Below are positions 34,318 to 46,173 of a DNA stretch of 64,000 bases, piece after piece (within the stretch, counting starts at the first letter, position 1; every line of letters begins with the position of its first letter). The translations under genes and the position numbers were made by a program. The stretch comes from Spinacia oleracea (taxonomy: Eukaryota; Streptophyta; Magnoliopsida; Caryophyllales; Amaranthaceae). Location: NCBI RefSeq assembly GCF_020520425.1, contig NC_079488.1, positions 26,662,247 through 26,726,246 of the forward strand. The letters are read 5' to 3'. Below the pieces are notes generated by a model that saw nothing but the letters and a program-made list of their open reading frames with translations, searched no databases and was not told the DNA's origin.

Positions 34318-37300
34318 TCAAAGCCATTCTCCAATATGCTTGATTCCCATAGCTGCAGTGTGCGAGTTGTGCTTCGCTTGCGGCAGAGGTTTAGTTAATG
34401 GATCTGATATGTTGTCATCAGTTCCAATTTTGCTTATCTCGACTTCTTTTCTTTCAACGAACTCTCGTAGAAGGTGAAATCTACGAAGTACATGCTTGAC
34501 TCTCTGGTGGTGTCTAGGCTCTTTTGCCTGTGCAATAGCTCCGTTATTATCACAATACAGGGCTATTGGTCCTTTAATGGAGGGGACTACACCAAGTTCT
34601 CCTATGAACTTCCTTAGCCATATAGCTTCCTTTGCTGCTTCATGTGCAGCAATGTACTCCGCTTCAGTTGTAGAATCCGCAATGGTGCTTTGCTTAGCAC
34701 TTTTCCAGCTTACTGCTCCTCCGTTGAGGCAGAAGACAAACCCAGACTGTGATCTGAAATCATCCTTGTCGGTTTGGAAACTTGCGTCCGTATAGCCTTT
34801 AACAATTAATTCATCATCTCCACCATAGACCAGGAAGTCATCTTTGTGCCTTTTCAGGTACTTCAGAATATTCTTGGCAGCAGTCCAATGCGCCTCTCCT
34901 GGGTCTGACTGGTATCTGCTCGTAGCACTGAGTGCGTACGCAACATCCGGGCGTGTACATATCATAGCATACATTATTGAACCAATCAATGATGCATATG
35001 GAATCCCATTCATTCGTCTACGCTCATCAAGTGTTTTTGGGCACTGAGTCTTGCTTAGAGTCATTCCATGAGACATGGGTAGGTAGCCTCGCTTGGAGTC
35101 CGCCATCTTGAACCTATCAAGCACCTTATTGATATAAGTGCTTTGACTAAGTCCAATCATCTTTTTAGATCTATCTCTGTAAATCTTGATGCCCAATATG
35201 TACTGTGCTTCTCCTAGATCCTTCATCGAAAAACATTTCCCAAGCCAAATCTTGACAGAGTTCAACATAGGAATGTCATTTCCGATAAGCAATATGTCGT
35301 CGACATATAATACTAGGAAAGCAATTTTGCTCCCACTGACCTTCTTGTATACACAAGATTCGTCCGCGTTCTTGATGAAACCAAAGTCACTGACTGCTTC
35401 ATCAAAACGTATATTCCAGCTCCTGGATGCCTGCTTCAATCCGTAGATTGACTTCTTTAGCTTGCATACCTTTTTAGCATTCTTTGGATCCTCAAAACCT
35501 TCAGGCTGTGTCATAAACACAGTTTCTGTTAAAACGCCGTTTAAGAAAGCAGTTTTGACATCCATCTGCCATATTTCGTAATCGTAATATGCAGCGATTG
35601 CTAATATTATTCGAATAGACTTTAGCATTGCAACTGGTGAAAAGGTTTCATCGTAATCCACACCGTGGACTTGCCTGTAACCTTTCGCAACCAATCTAGC
35701 TTTGAAAACTTCAAGTTTCCCATCCTTGTCCTTTTTCAGTTTGAAAACCCATTTGCTTCCAATGGCTTGGTAGCCATCTGGCAAATCGACCAAATCCCAT
35801 ACTTGGTTTTCAGACATGGAGTCTAATTCAGATTGCATGGCTTCTTGCCACTGCTTGGAGCTAGGGCTCGTCATAGCTTGCTTGTAAGTCGCAGGTTCAT
35901 CACTTTCAAGTAATAGAACGTCATAGCTCTCGTTCGTCAAAATACCTAAGTACCTTTCCGGTTGAGATCTATATCTTTGCGATCTACGCGGGGTAACATT
36001 TCTAGATTGACCATGATTCTCACCAGATTCTTCTAAAGATCTCTGAGTTTCATCCTGAATGTCATCTTGAGCATTCTCTAGAGTTTGTTGTTCGACTCGA
36101 ATTTCTTCGAGGTCTACTTTTCTCCCACTTGTCATTTTGGAAATGTGATCTTTCTCCAAAAAGACACCATCTCGAGCAACAAACACTTTGTTCTCAGATG
36201 TATTGTAGAAGTAATACCCCTTTGTTTCCTTTGGATAGCCCACAAGGATACATTTGTCAGATTTTGGATGAAGTTTGTCTGAAATTAATCGTTTGACGTA
36301 TACTTCACATCCCCAAATCTTAAGAAAAGACACATTTGGAGGCTTTCCAAACCATAATTCGTATGGAGTCTTTTCGACAGCTTTAGACGGAGCTCTATTT
36401 ATAGTGAGTGCAGCTGTATTTAGTGCATGTCCCCAAAATTCTAATGGAAGTTCGGCCTGACCCATCATTGACCTGACCATGTCTAGCAAGGTTCTGTTCC
36501 TCCGTTCTGACACACCGTTCCATTGTGGTGTTCCAGGAGGAGTCAATTCTGATAGAATTCCACATTCTTTCAGATGGTCATCAAATTCATAGCTCAGATA
36601 TTCACCGCCTCTATCAGACCGCAGTGCCTTGATCTTCTTGCCTAATTGATTCTCTACTTCACTCTGAAATTCCTTGAATTTGTCAAAGGATTCAGACTTA
36701 TGCTTCATTAGGTAGACATAACCATACCTACTGAAGTCATCAGTGAAAGTGATAAAGTAGCTGAAACCACCTCTAGCATTTGTACTCATTGGTCCACATA
36801 CATCTGTATGGATTAAACCCAATAGTTCATTTGCTCTTTCTCCAACTTTAGAGAAAGGTTGCTTTGTCATTTTGCCAAGTAAACATGATTCGCATTTACC
36901 ATAATCCTCTAAGTCAAATGGTTCTAGAATTCCTTCCCTTTGAAGTCTTTCTAAGCGTTTCAAGTTTATATGGCCTAATCGACAATGCCACAGATAGGTG
37001 AGATCTGAATCATCCTTTTTGGCCTTTTTGGTATTTATGTTATATACTTGTTTGTCGTGATCTAATAAATAAAGTCCATTGACTAATCTAGCAGATCCAT
37101 AAAACATCTCTTTAAAATAAAACGAACAACTATTGTCTTTTATTATAAAGGAAAATCCCTTAGCATCTAAGCAAGAAACTGAAATGATGTTTTTAGTAAG
37201 ACTTGGAACATGGAAACATTCTTCCAGTTCCAAAACTAGCCCGGAGGGCAACGACAAATAGTAAGTTCCTACGGCTAATGCAGCAATCCGTGCTCCATTT

Positions 37301-38283
37301 CCCACTCGTAGGTCGACTTCTCCCTTGCTTAACTTTCTACTTCTTCTTAGTCCCTGTGGATTGGAACATAAGTGTGAGCCACAACCTGTATCTAATACCC
37401 AAGAAGTTGAATTAGCAAGTATACAGTCTATAACGAAAATACCTGAAGATGGAACGACTGTTCCGTTCTTCTGATCTTCCTTTAGCTTCAAGCAATCTCT
37501 CTTCCAATGCCCCTTCTTCTTGCAGTAGAAGCATTCGGATTCAGAAGTGGGTTGACTGACCTTCCTCTTTGCAGATTTGGCGCCAGTATGCTTAGTTGGG
37601 CTGGCCTTGTTGCCACCTTTCTTAGCATTCCTCTTCTTTCCAGATTTCTTGAACTTGCCCCCACGCACCATAAGCACATCCTGCTTATCACTTTTGAGCG
37701 TCTTTTCAGCGGTCTTCAGCATACCGTGAAGCTCAGTGAGCGTTTTGTCCAGACTATTCATACTGTAGTTCAGTTTGAACTGATCATACCCGCTATGAAG
37801 AGAATGGAGGATGGTGTCTATAGCCATTTCCTGAGAAAATTGCTGATCCAGCCGACTCATATTCTCAATGAGTCCAATCATTTTGAGAACATGTGGACTT
37901 ACGGGCTCGCCTCTCTTAAGCTTGGTCTCAAGAATTTGCCTATGAGTCTCGAATCTTTCGACTCGAGCCAGATCTTGGAACATGTTCTTCAACTCACTGA
38001 TGATTGTGAAAGCATCTGAGTTGATGAACGTTTTCTGCAGATCCGCACTCATGGTGGCGAGCATTAGACATTTCACATCCTTGTTGGCATCAATCCAACG
38101 ATTGAGGGCTGCCTGAGTGATCCCGTCGCCTGGAGCTTCGGGCATCGCCTCATCTAGGACATACTCCTTTTCTTCCTGCATAAGAACTATTTGCAAGTTC
38201 CTTTGCCAGTCAAGGAAGTTTTTCCCGTTCAACTTCTCCTTTTCGAGAATTGATCGAATGTTGAATGAATTGTTGTTTGCCAT
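34318..38283 (-). CDS. Copia A Gag-Pol polyprotein, intact
   Basis: 1321 residues from the MANNN start at 38283. That start is preferred because copy B shares it and because the frame upstream of it (to 38361) is not conserved. Order of domains: UBN2-type Gag, zinc knuckle CX2CX4HX4C (about 251-264), aspartic protease DTG (298-300), GAG-pre-integrase H/C motif (HCRLGH..CESC), integrase with HTD, RSDRGGEY and SERRNR acidic residues, copia reverse transcriptase with YVDD (about 990), and RNase H with AEYIAA. It encodes everything needed for particle formation, reverse transcription and integration. No stop or frameshift is seen. Gag is unlike that of copy B while the rest is nearly identical. 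Confidence 0.94.
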   Translation of the reverse strand: MANNNSFNIRSILEKEKLNGKNFLDWQRNLQIVLMQEEKEYVLDEAMPEAPGDGITQAALNRWIDANKDVKCLMLATMSADLQKTFINSDAFTIISELKNMFQDLARVERFETHRQILETKLKRGEPVSPHVLKMIGLIENMSRLDQQFSQEMAIDTILHSLHSGYDQFKLNYSMNSLDKTLTELHGMLKTAEKTLKSDKQDVLMVRGGKFKKSGKKRNAKKGGNKASPTKHTGAKSAKRKVSQPTSESECFYCKKKGHWKRDCLKLKEDQKNGTVVPSSGIFVIDCILANSTSWVLDTGCGSHLCSNPQGLRRSRKLSKGEVDLRVGNGARIAALAVGTYYLSLPSGLVLELEECFHVPSLTKNIISVSCLDAKGFSFIIKDNSCSFYFKEMFYGSARLVNGLYLLDHDKQVYNINTKKAKKDDSDLTYLWHCRLGHINLKRLERLQREGILEPFDLEDYGKCESCLLGKMTKQPFSKVGERANELLGLIHTDVCGPMSTNARGGFSYFITFTDDFSRYGYVYLMKHKSESFDKFKEFQSEVENQLGKKIKALRSDRGGEYLSYEFDDHLKECGILSELTPPGTPQWNGVSERRNRTLLDMVRSMMGQAELPLEFWGHALNTAALTINRAPSKAVEKTPYELWFGKPPNVSFLKIWGCEVYVKRLISDKLHPKSDKCILVGYPKETKGYYFYNTSENKVFVARDGVFLEKDHISKMTSGRKVDLEEIRVEQQTLENAQDDIQDETQRSLEESGENHGQSRNVTPRRSQRYRSQPERYLGILTNESYDVLLLESDEPATYKQAMTSPSSKQWQEAMQSELDSMSENQVWDLVDLPDGYQAIGSKWVFKLKKDKDGKLEVFKARLVAKGYRQVHGVDYDETFSPVAMLKSIRIILAIAAYYDYEIWQMDVKTAFLNGVLTETVFMTQPEGFEDPKNAKKVCKLKKSIYGLKQASRSWNIRFDEAVSDFGFIKNADESCVYKKVSGSKIAFLVLYVDDILLIGNDIPMLNSVKIWLGKCFSMKDLGEAQYILGIKIYRDRSKKMIGLSQSTYINKVLDRFKMADSKRGYLPMSHGMTLSKTQCPKTLDERRRMNGIPYASLIGSIMYAMICTRPDVAYALSATSRYQSDPGEAHWTAAKNILKYLKRHKDDFLVYGGDDELIVKGYTDASFQTDKDDFRSQSGFVFCLNGGAVSWKSAKQSTIADSTTEAEYIAAHEAAKEAIWLRKFIGELGVVPSIKGPIALYCDNNGAIAQAKEPRHHQRVKHVLRRFHLLREFVERKEVEISKIGTDDNISDPLTKPLPQAKHNSHTAAMGIKHIGEWL

Positions 38284-41139
38284 ATTAAAAACTACAATTG
38301 AAAAGAATAAACAAATAAATAACCATTCACAGTTTCTCTTAATAAACTTAAATTCTAGCATTCATGCATAATTCAATGTTTATTAAGCATTTTATTCAAG
38401 TTATGTGTTCCGGCAGGTGTGAATAAAATGATTCCAAGATCCTAAAATCATTGAAGAACTAAGCACAGTTTGTCGACTTAATCCTAGAACATCTTAGGTA
38501 AGCAAAAGCCTTTTGCTAATAGTCTAGAAACTATTCTTGGTTGATAGGTACGTCTAAGAACTTATTAGGTAAACCTATCGAATTTGCCACGACATAAAAG
38601 GACTCCTTACTTATATCGTTGAGTTTCACCAAAACTAACATGTACTCACAATTATTTGTGTACCTTGCCCCTTTAGGACCAATAAGTAACACCTCGCTGA
38701 GCGAAAACTATTACTAGATTGATGTAAAGGATATCCAAGCAAGTGTATATTTTGGCATGGCACCTTTTAACTCAATTTTTAAGTTTGGAACTTAAGGCTC
38801 TTACTATGTTGGTTAGATTTTAAGTGAACTAAAATCCTTAATCATGCAACATAATCAAGCTTTTGATCTCATGCATTTTAAGACATATTTAAAGCAATAA
38901 ATAACTTAAAACATGCATAAGATATTTGTGATCTAGTATGGCCCGACTTCATCTTGAAGTTTTGAATTCAAAGTCCGTCTTGAAAATCTCCGTGGGAGGC
39001 ACCATTTTCTTCAAATAGGATAAGTTATAACTAATTACAACTATTTGATGGTACGCAGACCATATTTGAATTGAAAAATAAATTTGGTGCTTTAGACCAA
39101 TTACATTCAAATTAATGGTACGCAGACCATATTTTCTATCCTATTTGGGCCATACTAGTCACTTCATAACCTGCAAAACAGTACATATACAATATATACC
39201 ATTCACCCATTCATTATCATGAATGGCCCACATAGCTGGTTAGTTAAAACACATTATGCATCACGTAAACATTTGCAGCAATTAATCAAGGTCACCAATA
39301 ATCTACCAATTATTCAGTCCTTATTAATTCTAATCGAGTTGTTTTAACCTTAAGGATTTGTAGACCTAATCAAGAGTTTATGACTAAAAGCACTCCCACT
39401 CAAACCAATAAATTCATATGCTTTACTAATTTTAAACATAAAATTGTATTTCTAGTCTAACCGGAAACATACAAATTTAATTAAAATTTAAAGCTCATAT
39501 AAATTTATAATTGAATCCAAAAATTTAATTTTAATTTCAGTCACATTTAAATTAATTTATGATTTTAATTTTAGTAAAATAATTAGAATAAATGCCATTT
39601 ATTATAATTATAATATTCAAAATTAAAATCCAAGAAATTAATTCAAATTATTAATTTTAAAATCAATTAAAATTACGTGAACTGAAATTTTCAAATTAAA
39701 CATTCAAAAACGATCTAATCGAAACGCAAACATCCTATGCGTTGCACGCCCATGGGCTGTACGCACACAGCCATTGCTGGCCATGTGCGCGCAGCCCATG
39801 CGCTCGTTGCATAGCTGCTGCTGTCCCATACGCAAGCCTCCGCACAGCGCCCACCGCACGCGAGCTATCGCTCGCAGCGCGCGCGCGTTACCGCGCTCGC
39901 TGGTGCGCGAGATCGCTCGCTGGTGCGCGCGAGCCATCGCTCGCTGGGGCGCTGCATCGCTCGCTGGTGCGCGCGAGCCATCGCTCGCTGGCGCGCGAGA
40001 TCGCTCGCTGCGCGCGCGCGAGCCATCGCTCGCTGGTGCGCGACATCGCTCGCTGGGCGGGCGACGTCGCGCGCTGTGCGCGCGAGTGATGCTGTGCGCA
40101 GCGCTCGTGGCACGCGAGCTTGCGCTCGCTGCGCACGAGGTTGCGCGCTGTTGTGCGAGGCAGCGCGCGCTGTGGCGCAGCTCGCTTGCTGCCCACACGC
40201 GACTGCCTTGGCTCGCCCCTCGCCCATGCCCATCCGTTCATTGCTCGTGGCACACGACACAAGGCAGGGCTGCTGCCTTGCGCTCGTGCACTACGCCCTT
40301 GCTCATTGCATTCGTGCCGCACGGGCGACGAGCTCCCTTGCTCGTCGTCGCATGCCCGCATTATACAACACCCCTTAAGGGTAACACGAAGCGTCCATTG
40401 CTTCGTGCGTGCAAGTTATTTGAACGAATCGCATAAAAATTTAAAATTTATATTTAAAATTAATGACAAATTAATAAATAATATTAATTTCATAATTTTA
40501 GGGCGAAAAATCGAAAATTTATTATCCAATTGATTTCCGATTGATATGGATTCAAGTCTAGGTCATAAAAATTTAAAATTTATCGTAAATTTACAATTTT
40601 TATGGTGGTTTTTAATCATAGGTTTCTAATTAAATTACAATTAATTATGAAAATCAAATTAATTCTAAATTATTCTAATTTTCAACAAATTAATCATAAT
40701 TACAAATTAGATTGCATAATTAACAAGACTAGGCATTCAAACTTGTTAAACATATGCAGTAGGTCAATCAAAAATTCAAGATTTATCAACAAGAATCGCA
40801 AATATTTAATTTAACATCTTAAATTTACGAAATTTTGCATCCGAAAAACTAAAACCTTCGAAAAGTCATAGTTAGGCTTCGAATTTGAGAATTCTGGGTT
40901 CGGCAGAAAAATACTATTTTTGTCAAAATTTTAGAATGCCTTTTACATGCGGAATTGACACAAAAATCACTCAATTCGGATGAGTAATGAAGAAACTGCC
41001 GAAAAACTGCGTACATATAATTAAATAAACGCAATTTGCAATTAATTAACAATTACGAAAATTAATCACCCCTTTTAATTCTTGCAAATTTGTAATATTT
41101 AACCATGTTCATGCAATTTAGATTATGAAAATAATAAGG
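38284..41139 (-). other. Copia A long leader region
   Basis: About 2.9 kb between the primer-binding site and gag. Most is AT-rich and non-coding, with an embedded GC-rich array at 39720-40380. Open frames in that array are products of its composition. Such a long leader is unusual for Ty1/copia and is shared with copy B (51026-53876), including small substitutions and indels. Confidence 0.7.
39740..40375 (-). repeat. GC-rich array in copia A leader
   Basis: A sharply GC-rich island in AT-rich surroundings. The core (about 39850-40130) is a tandem of 19-24-base units built on GCGCGAGATCGCTCGCTGG and GCGCGAGCCATCGCTCGCTG. Copy B has the same island with a different unit number and order (52590-52870), so it changes by slippage or recombination. 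Confidence 0.85.
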
Positions 41140-41153
41140 GGCTCGTGATACCA
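41140..41153 (-). other. Copia A primer-binding site, one base inserted
   Basis: The minus strand reads TGGTATCACGAGC one base after the 5' LTR. Copy B has TGGTATCAGAGC, the exact match to initiator-Met tRNA. The extra base would weaken primer pairing. Confidence 0.8.
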
Positions 41154-41154
41154 C

Positions 41155-42493
41155 TGTTAGGTTATGATACATATGACATTTACATAAATCATGCGGAAAC
41201 AACCATTAACCCAGGAAACATATTATTTACACATAATCATTTAGCATAGTTTAGATGCATACTCTTTGTTGCGTGCCTTCCCTAGCTGCGCCCGAACCGA
41301 ACAAGAACAAGTCTTTTAGGACTCCAAGTGTCGTCCCTCCGTAGAAAGTCCACAGCACGTCCGGATCCGCCTTAAGATTGACCAACTAGAATCGCCCTTA
41401 AGGTACTCAGAAAATTCGGCACTTTTGGGGCAAGATGGGTTTTAATTTTCTCTCAAAAAACTCACTTTTGAATACTTTGAAACTTGTATATAAATTATGA
41501 CCCCTAGGCCTTTATTTATAGAGTTATGGAAAAGGAATCGTAATCCTAGTAGGATGCGAATTAATTGGAATTAGAATTCTACATGAATTCTACTTAATCA
41601 ATTTATCCAATAGGAATAGACATTTAATCATACACTGACTCTTGCAGATTCAGGAATCTCGCATGAGCTCAAACTCACACACACACGGCAGCCACAAGGG
41701 CTGCCCACGCATGCGAGCAGCAGCCCACGCAGCGCGGCCCACGCATGCGCGGCCTTGTGCGCGCTGGGCTGTGGCGTGCGTGCTTGCTGGGCGATGGCCT
41801 GGCTTCGTGCTGGGCCTTCGTCCGGCAGGCCTCGTCCGATGCTAATTCGTACGATACGCTTCCGATTAAATTTCCATTTCCGGAATCTATTTCCGATACG
41901 AACAATATTTAATATTTCCGATTCCGGAATTAATTTCCGTTTCGAACAAATATTTAATATTTCCGTTTCCGGAATTATTTTCCGATTCCGGTAATATTTC
42001 CGATTCTGACAATATTTCCGTTTCCGGCAATATTTCCGATTCTGGTAATATTTCCATTTCCAACAATATTTTCCGATACGTACCATGTTTCCGTTTCCGG
42101 CAACATCTACGACTTGGATAATATTCATATTTCCGATACGATCCATATTTCCGTTTCCGGCAATATCATCGTTTCCGGAGTATTCATTTCTTGCCTGTGA
42201 CGATCTTAGCTCCCACTGAAACCAAGATCCGTCGGTTCCGAATATTCATAGATGGAGTATTTAATGCCATTAAATACTTGATCCGTTTACGTACTATTTG
42301 TGTGACCCTACGGGTTCAGTCAAGAGTAAGCTGTGGATTAATATCATTAATTCCACTTGAACTGAAGCGGCCTCTAGCTAGGCATTCAGCTCACTTGATC
42401 TCACTGAATTATTAACTTGTTAATTAATACTGAACCGCATTTATTAGACTTAACATAGAATGCATACTTGGACCAAGGGCATTATTTCCTTCA
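41155..42493 (-). repeat. 5' LTR of copia A
   Basis: Same length as 32115-33453 and, by direct reading, the same sequence at a fixed offset of 9040. The transcription start should lie about 30 bases downstream of the TATA box at 41511-41521. Confidence 0.95.
41511..41521 (-). promoter_or_regulatory. TATA box in copia A 5' LTR
   Basis: CTATAAATAAA on the minus strand, about 360 bases before the LTR end, and preserved in all four LTRs of A and B. It likely drives the genomic transcript. Confidence 0.65.
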
Positions 42494-43165
42494 GATTTCC
42501 ACTTGTGGAATCCGGTCGATCGTTGATACCACCCAAACTCCCGAGCTGGAGTATGCAAAGGTCGCTTTTAGCGATGTTGAGTTCAATATGAAGTCTGTCC
42601 TGGATTGAGGGAGAATCGGGACCGGATCCACCATAAAACTTAGCTCCTCCGGTATCAGCAATTGGGATTTTGTTCCTCTGTTCTTGATCAGCCACCAACG
42701 GAGGTACACCGCTACTGCTGGGCATATTGCTTGTAAATCCCTGATGTCCGGCAGTAGCGCCGGTACTGGTTGTTTTCCGTCTGTTGCCGACATCACTATT
42801 TCCTGATAGGGGGGGTCTACAAGTTCCGGCGCTAGAATGAACTCCCTGAGCTGTTTCGGCGGCACTAAATACCATTGGGACGGTGTTTGTAGATAGAATT
42901 TCATCTTGTTGTAGTTGACTTTCGGGTATGTCGGTATTGGTGGGCAATTGAAGATCGCATGTTTCGGGTTGGTTTTGGTCTGGACCATTACCAGGTGTGG
43001 TGGTAGGATGAGTGGTGTTTGAAAAGGCATTGTGAAGCTGGGCTTTATTGTGGAGAACTTCTTCATGTGTTTGATTACGGCTGGGTTTCTGGAGATTTCC
43101 TCCTCCTCCGATTCCGACTCCCAATCCCACTTGAAAGGGCAACTTTCCGAACTGCTGGAAGACAT
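42494..43165 (-). pseudogene. LINE ORF2 N-terminal segment, cut by copia A
   Basis: The open frame begins MSSSSSES at 43165, about 10 bases after the ORF1 stop. It runs 224 residues until the copia A insertion and continues in the endonuclease frame at 32114. It is acidic at the start, then proline- and hydroxyl-rich with no recognised domain. An overlapping frame (42450-43142) is a shadow. This segment may be an ORF2 extension ahead of the endonuclease, which is unusual. It could instead be a third frame between ORF1 and ORF2. Confidence 0.6.
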
Positions 43166-43175
43166 TAGACGAAAT

Positions 43176-44273
43176 TTATGACTTATTTAGGCTGAGATTG
43201 GTTTTTTTCGGGTTGTTGGTAGGTGTTTTTATCGGTGGTAGAGGGGAAGGTGGTTTCGTAGCTGGGTTGTTTGCTGAGTTCGGGATTGTTTGGGTGTTTT
43301 TGGTTTGAAGTGACGGCTGAGGTCTAACCAGAATTTGGTTTGTTGTTGTTTTACTCGTATTTGGCTGAATGGTGGGTGATTGGGTTTGGTTTATGGGGAT
43401 GGATGGTTGAGATTTGCCCACATGGCCATTAGGGTTTTCCTTATGTTGTCTTTCATTCTGGTATCTTTCACGAATTGGGCTGGCCCAGAAACGTTGTTGG
43501 GTGGCCTTTTTTTGGGTGTCTTTTTTCGAATTTTGGACTTGGTGTGGGTTACACGAACTCCCGCCCAAACTTTGACCATAGTTGTTCGGCTTTAGGGTTT
43601 TCCTTCCTTTGACTTCCTGCCATCCTTGGTCAATCGTACTTTTGTCTTTCTCTGTTACTGTTTCCACTTCCATATCTTCCGGCGAGGAATTTTGACCCTT
43701 TTTTGCTTCCTCGACTGACCGTAATTCTGCACTTTTAATTCTTTGGCACAAATGGACCGAATGACCGATCGAGTTGCAACCAGTACAAAAAAGAGGGACT
43801 TCACTATAATCCAGCTTTTGTTTAAAGGAACCCACCCAAATATTTTCTTTTAGTGGTTTCATAAGATCCAGGAGCACAAGAATTTTCGCAAACCGCATTC
43901 GGTTCTGCTCAATTGCTCTAATATCCGTTTTGAGAAAGGTACCAAGTGAGTCTCCCATCTTTTTTAGCATTGCAACGGAATGTAGTTCTATTGGTAATTC
44001 CGGCAGAGATATCCAGACCGGAATTTTTGAGATAATTGCTTCCGACGGTTTGAAACCCGGTGCCCACTGCTGGACTAGAACCATGAATTGGTTGATAAAC
44101 CATGGTCCTTCCGCTAGTATACTGTCCCTTTCCGCAATTGATGGAAGGGAGACATTATAGAATCCCTTACCTAAGGCAATCAGTTGTAGTAAAGTCGAGC
44201 ATTTCCAGATTTTTTGTAAGGAAGCCTTCAGGTAATCCATGGAGAATGACTTCCCAACCACCTTAATGATCAA
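43176..44273 (-). pseudogene. LINE ORF1, DUF4283 and zinc-knuckle protein
   Basis: 365-residue frame starting IIKVVGKSF. DUF4283 features include VSLPSIAERDSILAEGPWF and the hydrophobic WISLPELPIELHS block, and a CCHC-type knuckle is seen as CTGCNSIGHSVHLC. The C-terminal third is Gln/Asn/Pro/Thr-rich. This is the RNA-binding Gag-like protein of plant L1. The true N-terminus lies upstream in another frame (44312-44671); a one-base shift near 44312-44345 separates them, so ORF1 is broken. Confidence 0.88.
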
Positions 44274-44311
44274 GGAATTACACCATTTTGAGCAAAGTGG
44301 GGTTGCTTCAT

Positions 44312-44671
44312 CTAATGACAGGGGAAGAAAAGGTCCGTGGATGGGTTAAAGGCTGGTGGAGGTGTTGCGGAGCATATGTGGTGGATTGAGCATGGGTTGG
44401 CTATGGCGGTGGGGTATAGGGTGGAAATAGGGGTGAGGGAGGCGGGAGGGGGGGAGATTAGGGAGTGGAGGTACGAATTTCGACTACCTTGAGCTGTTTG
44501 TTGTTGAAGACTGCCTTGCTGCCCTTGTCCTGACCAAGCTCGCTGAACGCCGGTGACTGCCTCTGGTGGTTTCTCTGGTAATACTGGCGGTGGTGGTATG
44601 GGTGGGGGGGGTAAAGTGTTTTGGGTTCCCTCATTCTCTCTTTTTTCTCTTTCTCTTTCTCTCTCTAACAT
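44312..44671 (-). pseudogene. LINE ORF1 N-terminal part, frame-shifted
   Basis: 119-residue frame with a charged MLERERERE start and a proline-rich run (PPPPIPPPPV). It leads toward DUF4283 but stops at 44312, where the following sequence continues in the next frame (GPFLPLSLDE). The start is a good candidate for the original ORF1 initiation codon, lying just downstream of the CT-rich leader. Confidence 0.6.
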
Positions 44672-44834
44672 TTTTTATAAGGAAGTTTTAATGGCAGTTT
44701 TTTTAGGAGAGAGAAAATGGTGAGAGAGAGAGAGGAAGAAGGTTGAATTTTAGAGAGAGGGTGCGAACATCTATTATTATCTTTAGAGAGAGAAACGTAT
44801 GCCTTTTTGTTATTTGGTAGGTGGGAGGTTATTT

Positions 44835-46173
44835 TGTTAGGTTATGATACATATGACATTTACATAAATCATGCGGAAACAACCATTAACCCAGGAAACA
44901 TATTATTTACACATAATCATTTAGCATAGTTTAGATGCATACTCTTTGTTGCGTGCCTTCCCTAGCTGCGCCCGAACCGAACAAGAACAAGTCTTTTAGG
45001 ACTCCAAGTGTCGTCCCTCCGTAGAAAGTCCACAGCACGTCCGGATCCGCCTTAAGATTGACCAACTAGAATCGCCCTTAAGGTACTCAGAAAATTCGGC
45101 ACTTTTGGGGCAAGATGGGTTTTAATTTTCTCTCAAAAAACTCACTTTTGAATACTTTGAAACTTGTATATAAATTATGACCCCTAGGCCTTTATTTATA
45201 GAGTTATGGAAAAGGAATCGTAATCCTAGTAGGATGCGAATTAATTGGAATTAGAATTCTACATGAATTCTACTTAATCAATTTATCCAATAGGAATAGA
45301 CATTTAATCATACACTGACTCTTGCAGATTCAGGAATCTCGCATGAGCTCAAACTCACACACACACGGCAGCCACAAGGGCTGCCCACGCATGCGAGCAG
45401 CAGCCCACGCAGCGCGGCCCACGCATGCGTGGCCTTGTGCGCGCTGGGCTGTGGCGTGCGTGCTTGCTGGGCGATGGCCTGTCTTCGTGCTGGGCCTTCG
45501 TCCGGCAGGCCTCGTCCGATGCTAATTCGTACGATACGCTTCCGATTAAATTTCCATTTCCGGAATCTATTTCCGATACGAACAATATTTAATATTTCCG
45601 ATTCCGGAATTAATTTCCGTTTCGAACAAATATTTAATATTTCCGTTTCCGGAATTATTTTCCGATTCCGGTAATATTTTCGATTCTGACAATATTTCCG
45701 TTTCCGGCAATATTTCCGATTCTGGTAATATTTCCATTTCCAACAATATTTTCCGATACGTACCATGTTTCCGTTTCCGGCAACATCTACGACTTGGATA
45801 ATATTCATATTTCCGATACGATCCATATTTCCGTTTCCGGCAATATCATCGTTTCCGGAGTATTCATTTCTTGCCTGTGACGATCTTAGCTCCCACTGAA
45901 ACCAAGATCCGTCGGTTCCGAATATTCATAGATGGAGTATTTAATGCCATTAAATACTTGATCCGTTTACGTACTATTTGTGTGACCCTACGGGTTCAGT
46001 CAAGAGTAAGCTGTGGATTAATATCATTAATTCCACTTGAACTGAAGCGGCCTCTAGCTAGGCATTCAGCTCACTTGATCTCACTGAATTATTAACTTGT
46101 TAATTAATACTGAACCGCATTTATTAGACTTAACATAGAATGCATACTTGGACCAAGGGCATTATTTCCTTCA
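44835..46173 (-). repeat. 3' LTR of copia B
   Basis: Ends match copy A. It differs from its own 5' LTR at least at 45482 (GTCTTCGTG versus GGCTTCGTG) and near 45679 (ATTTTCGATT versus ATTTCCGATT). Confidence 0.94.

Larger units (their letters stand above)
32115..42493 (-). mobile_element. Ty1/copia retrotransposon, copy A
   Basis: Complete minus-strand element, 10,379 bases. Its two 1339-base LTRs (32115-33453, 41155-42493) read the same wherever I compared them, and the target duplication GATTT (32110-32114, 42494-42498) lies in the LINE. It has one uninterrupted gag-pol frame and an unusually long 2.9 kb leader between the 5' LTR and gag. The apparent LTR identity implies very recent insertion. 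The primer-binding site carries a one-base insertion compared with copy B. Confidence 0.96.
27770..44834 (-). mobile_element. L1-type LINE, interrupted by copia A
   Basis: Minus-strand non-LTR retrotransposon. It has a 5' region with CT-rich leader (44834-44670), ORF1 (DUF4283 plus zinc knuckle), and ORF2 with endonuclease, reverse transcriptase, zf-RVT and RNase H. It ends in an A tail, seen as 12 Ts at 27770-27781 on the plus strand. Copia A (32115-42493, with GATTT duplication) splits it. Without A it is about 6.7 kb, full length for plant L1. Several frameshifts make it inactive. Copia B abuts the 5' end at 44834, so the true 5' boundary may lie beyond B after 55234. No LINE target duplication was found. 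Confidence 0.88.

Noticed and set aside
34496-38371. Plus-strand open frames across copia A (and their twins in B)
   Set aside because: They are antisense shadows of gag-pol, with no recognisable domains.
39742-40436. Several long Arg/Ala-rich open frames on both strands (also at 52475-53171)
   Set aside because: They arise from GC-rich 19-24-base repeats in which all frames stay open, and copies A and B differ in repeat number.
43391-43579. Alternative small frames within LINE ORF1
   Set aside because: Overlap the DUF4283/zinc-knuckle frame and show no family pattern.
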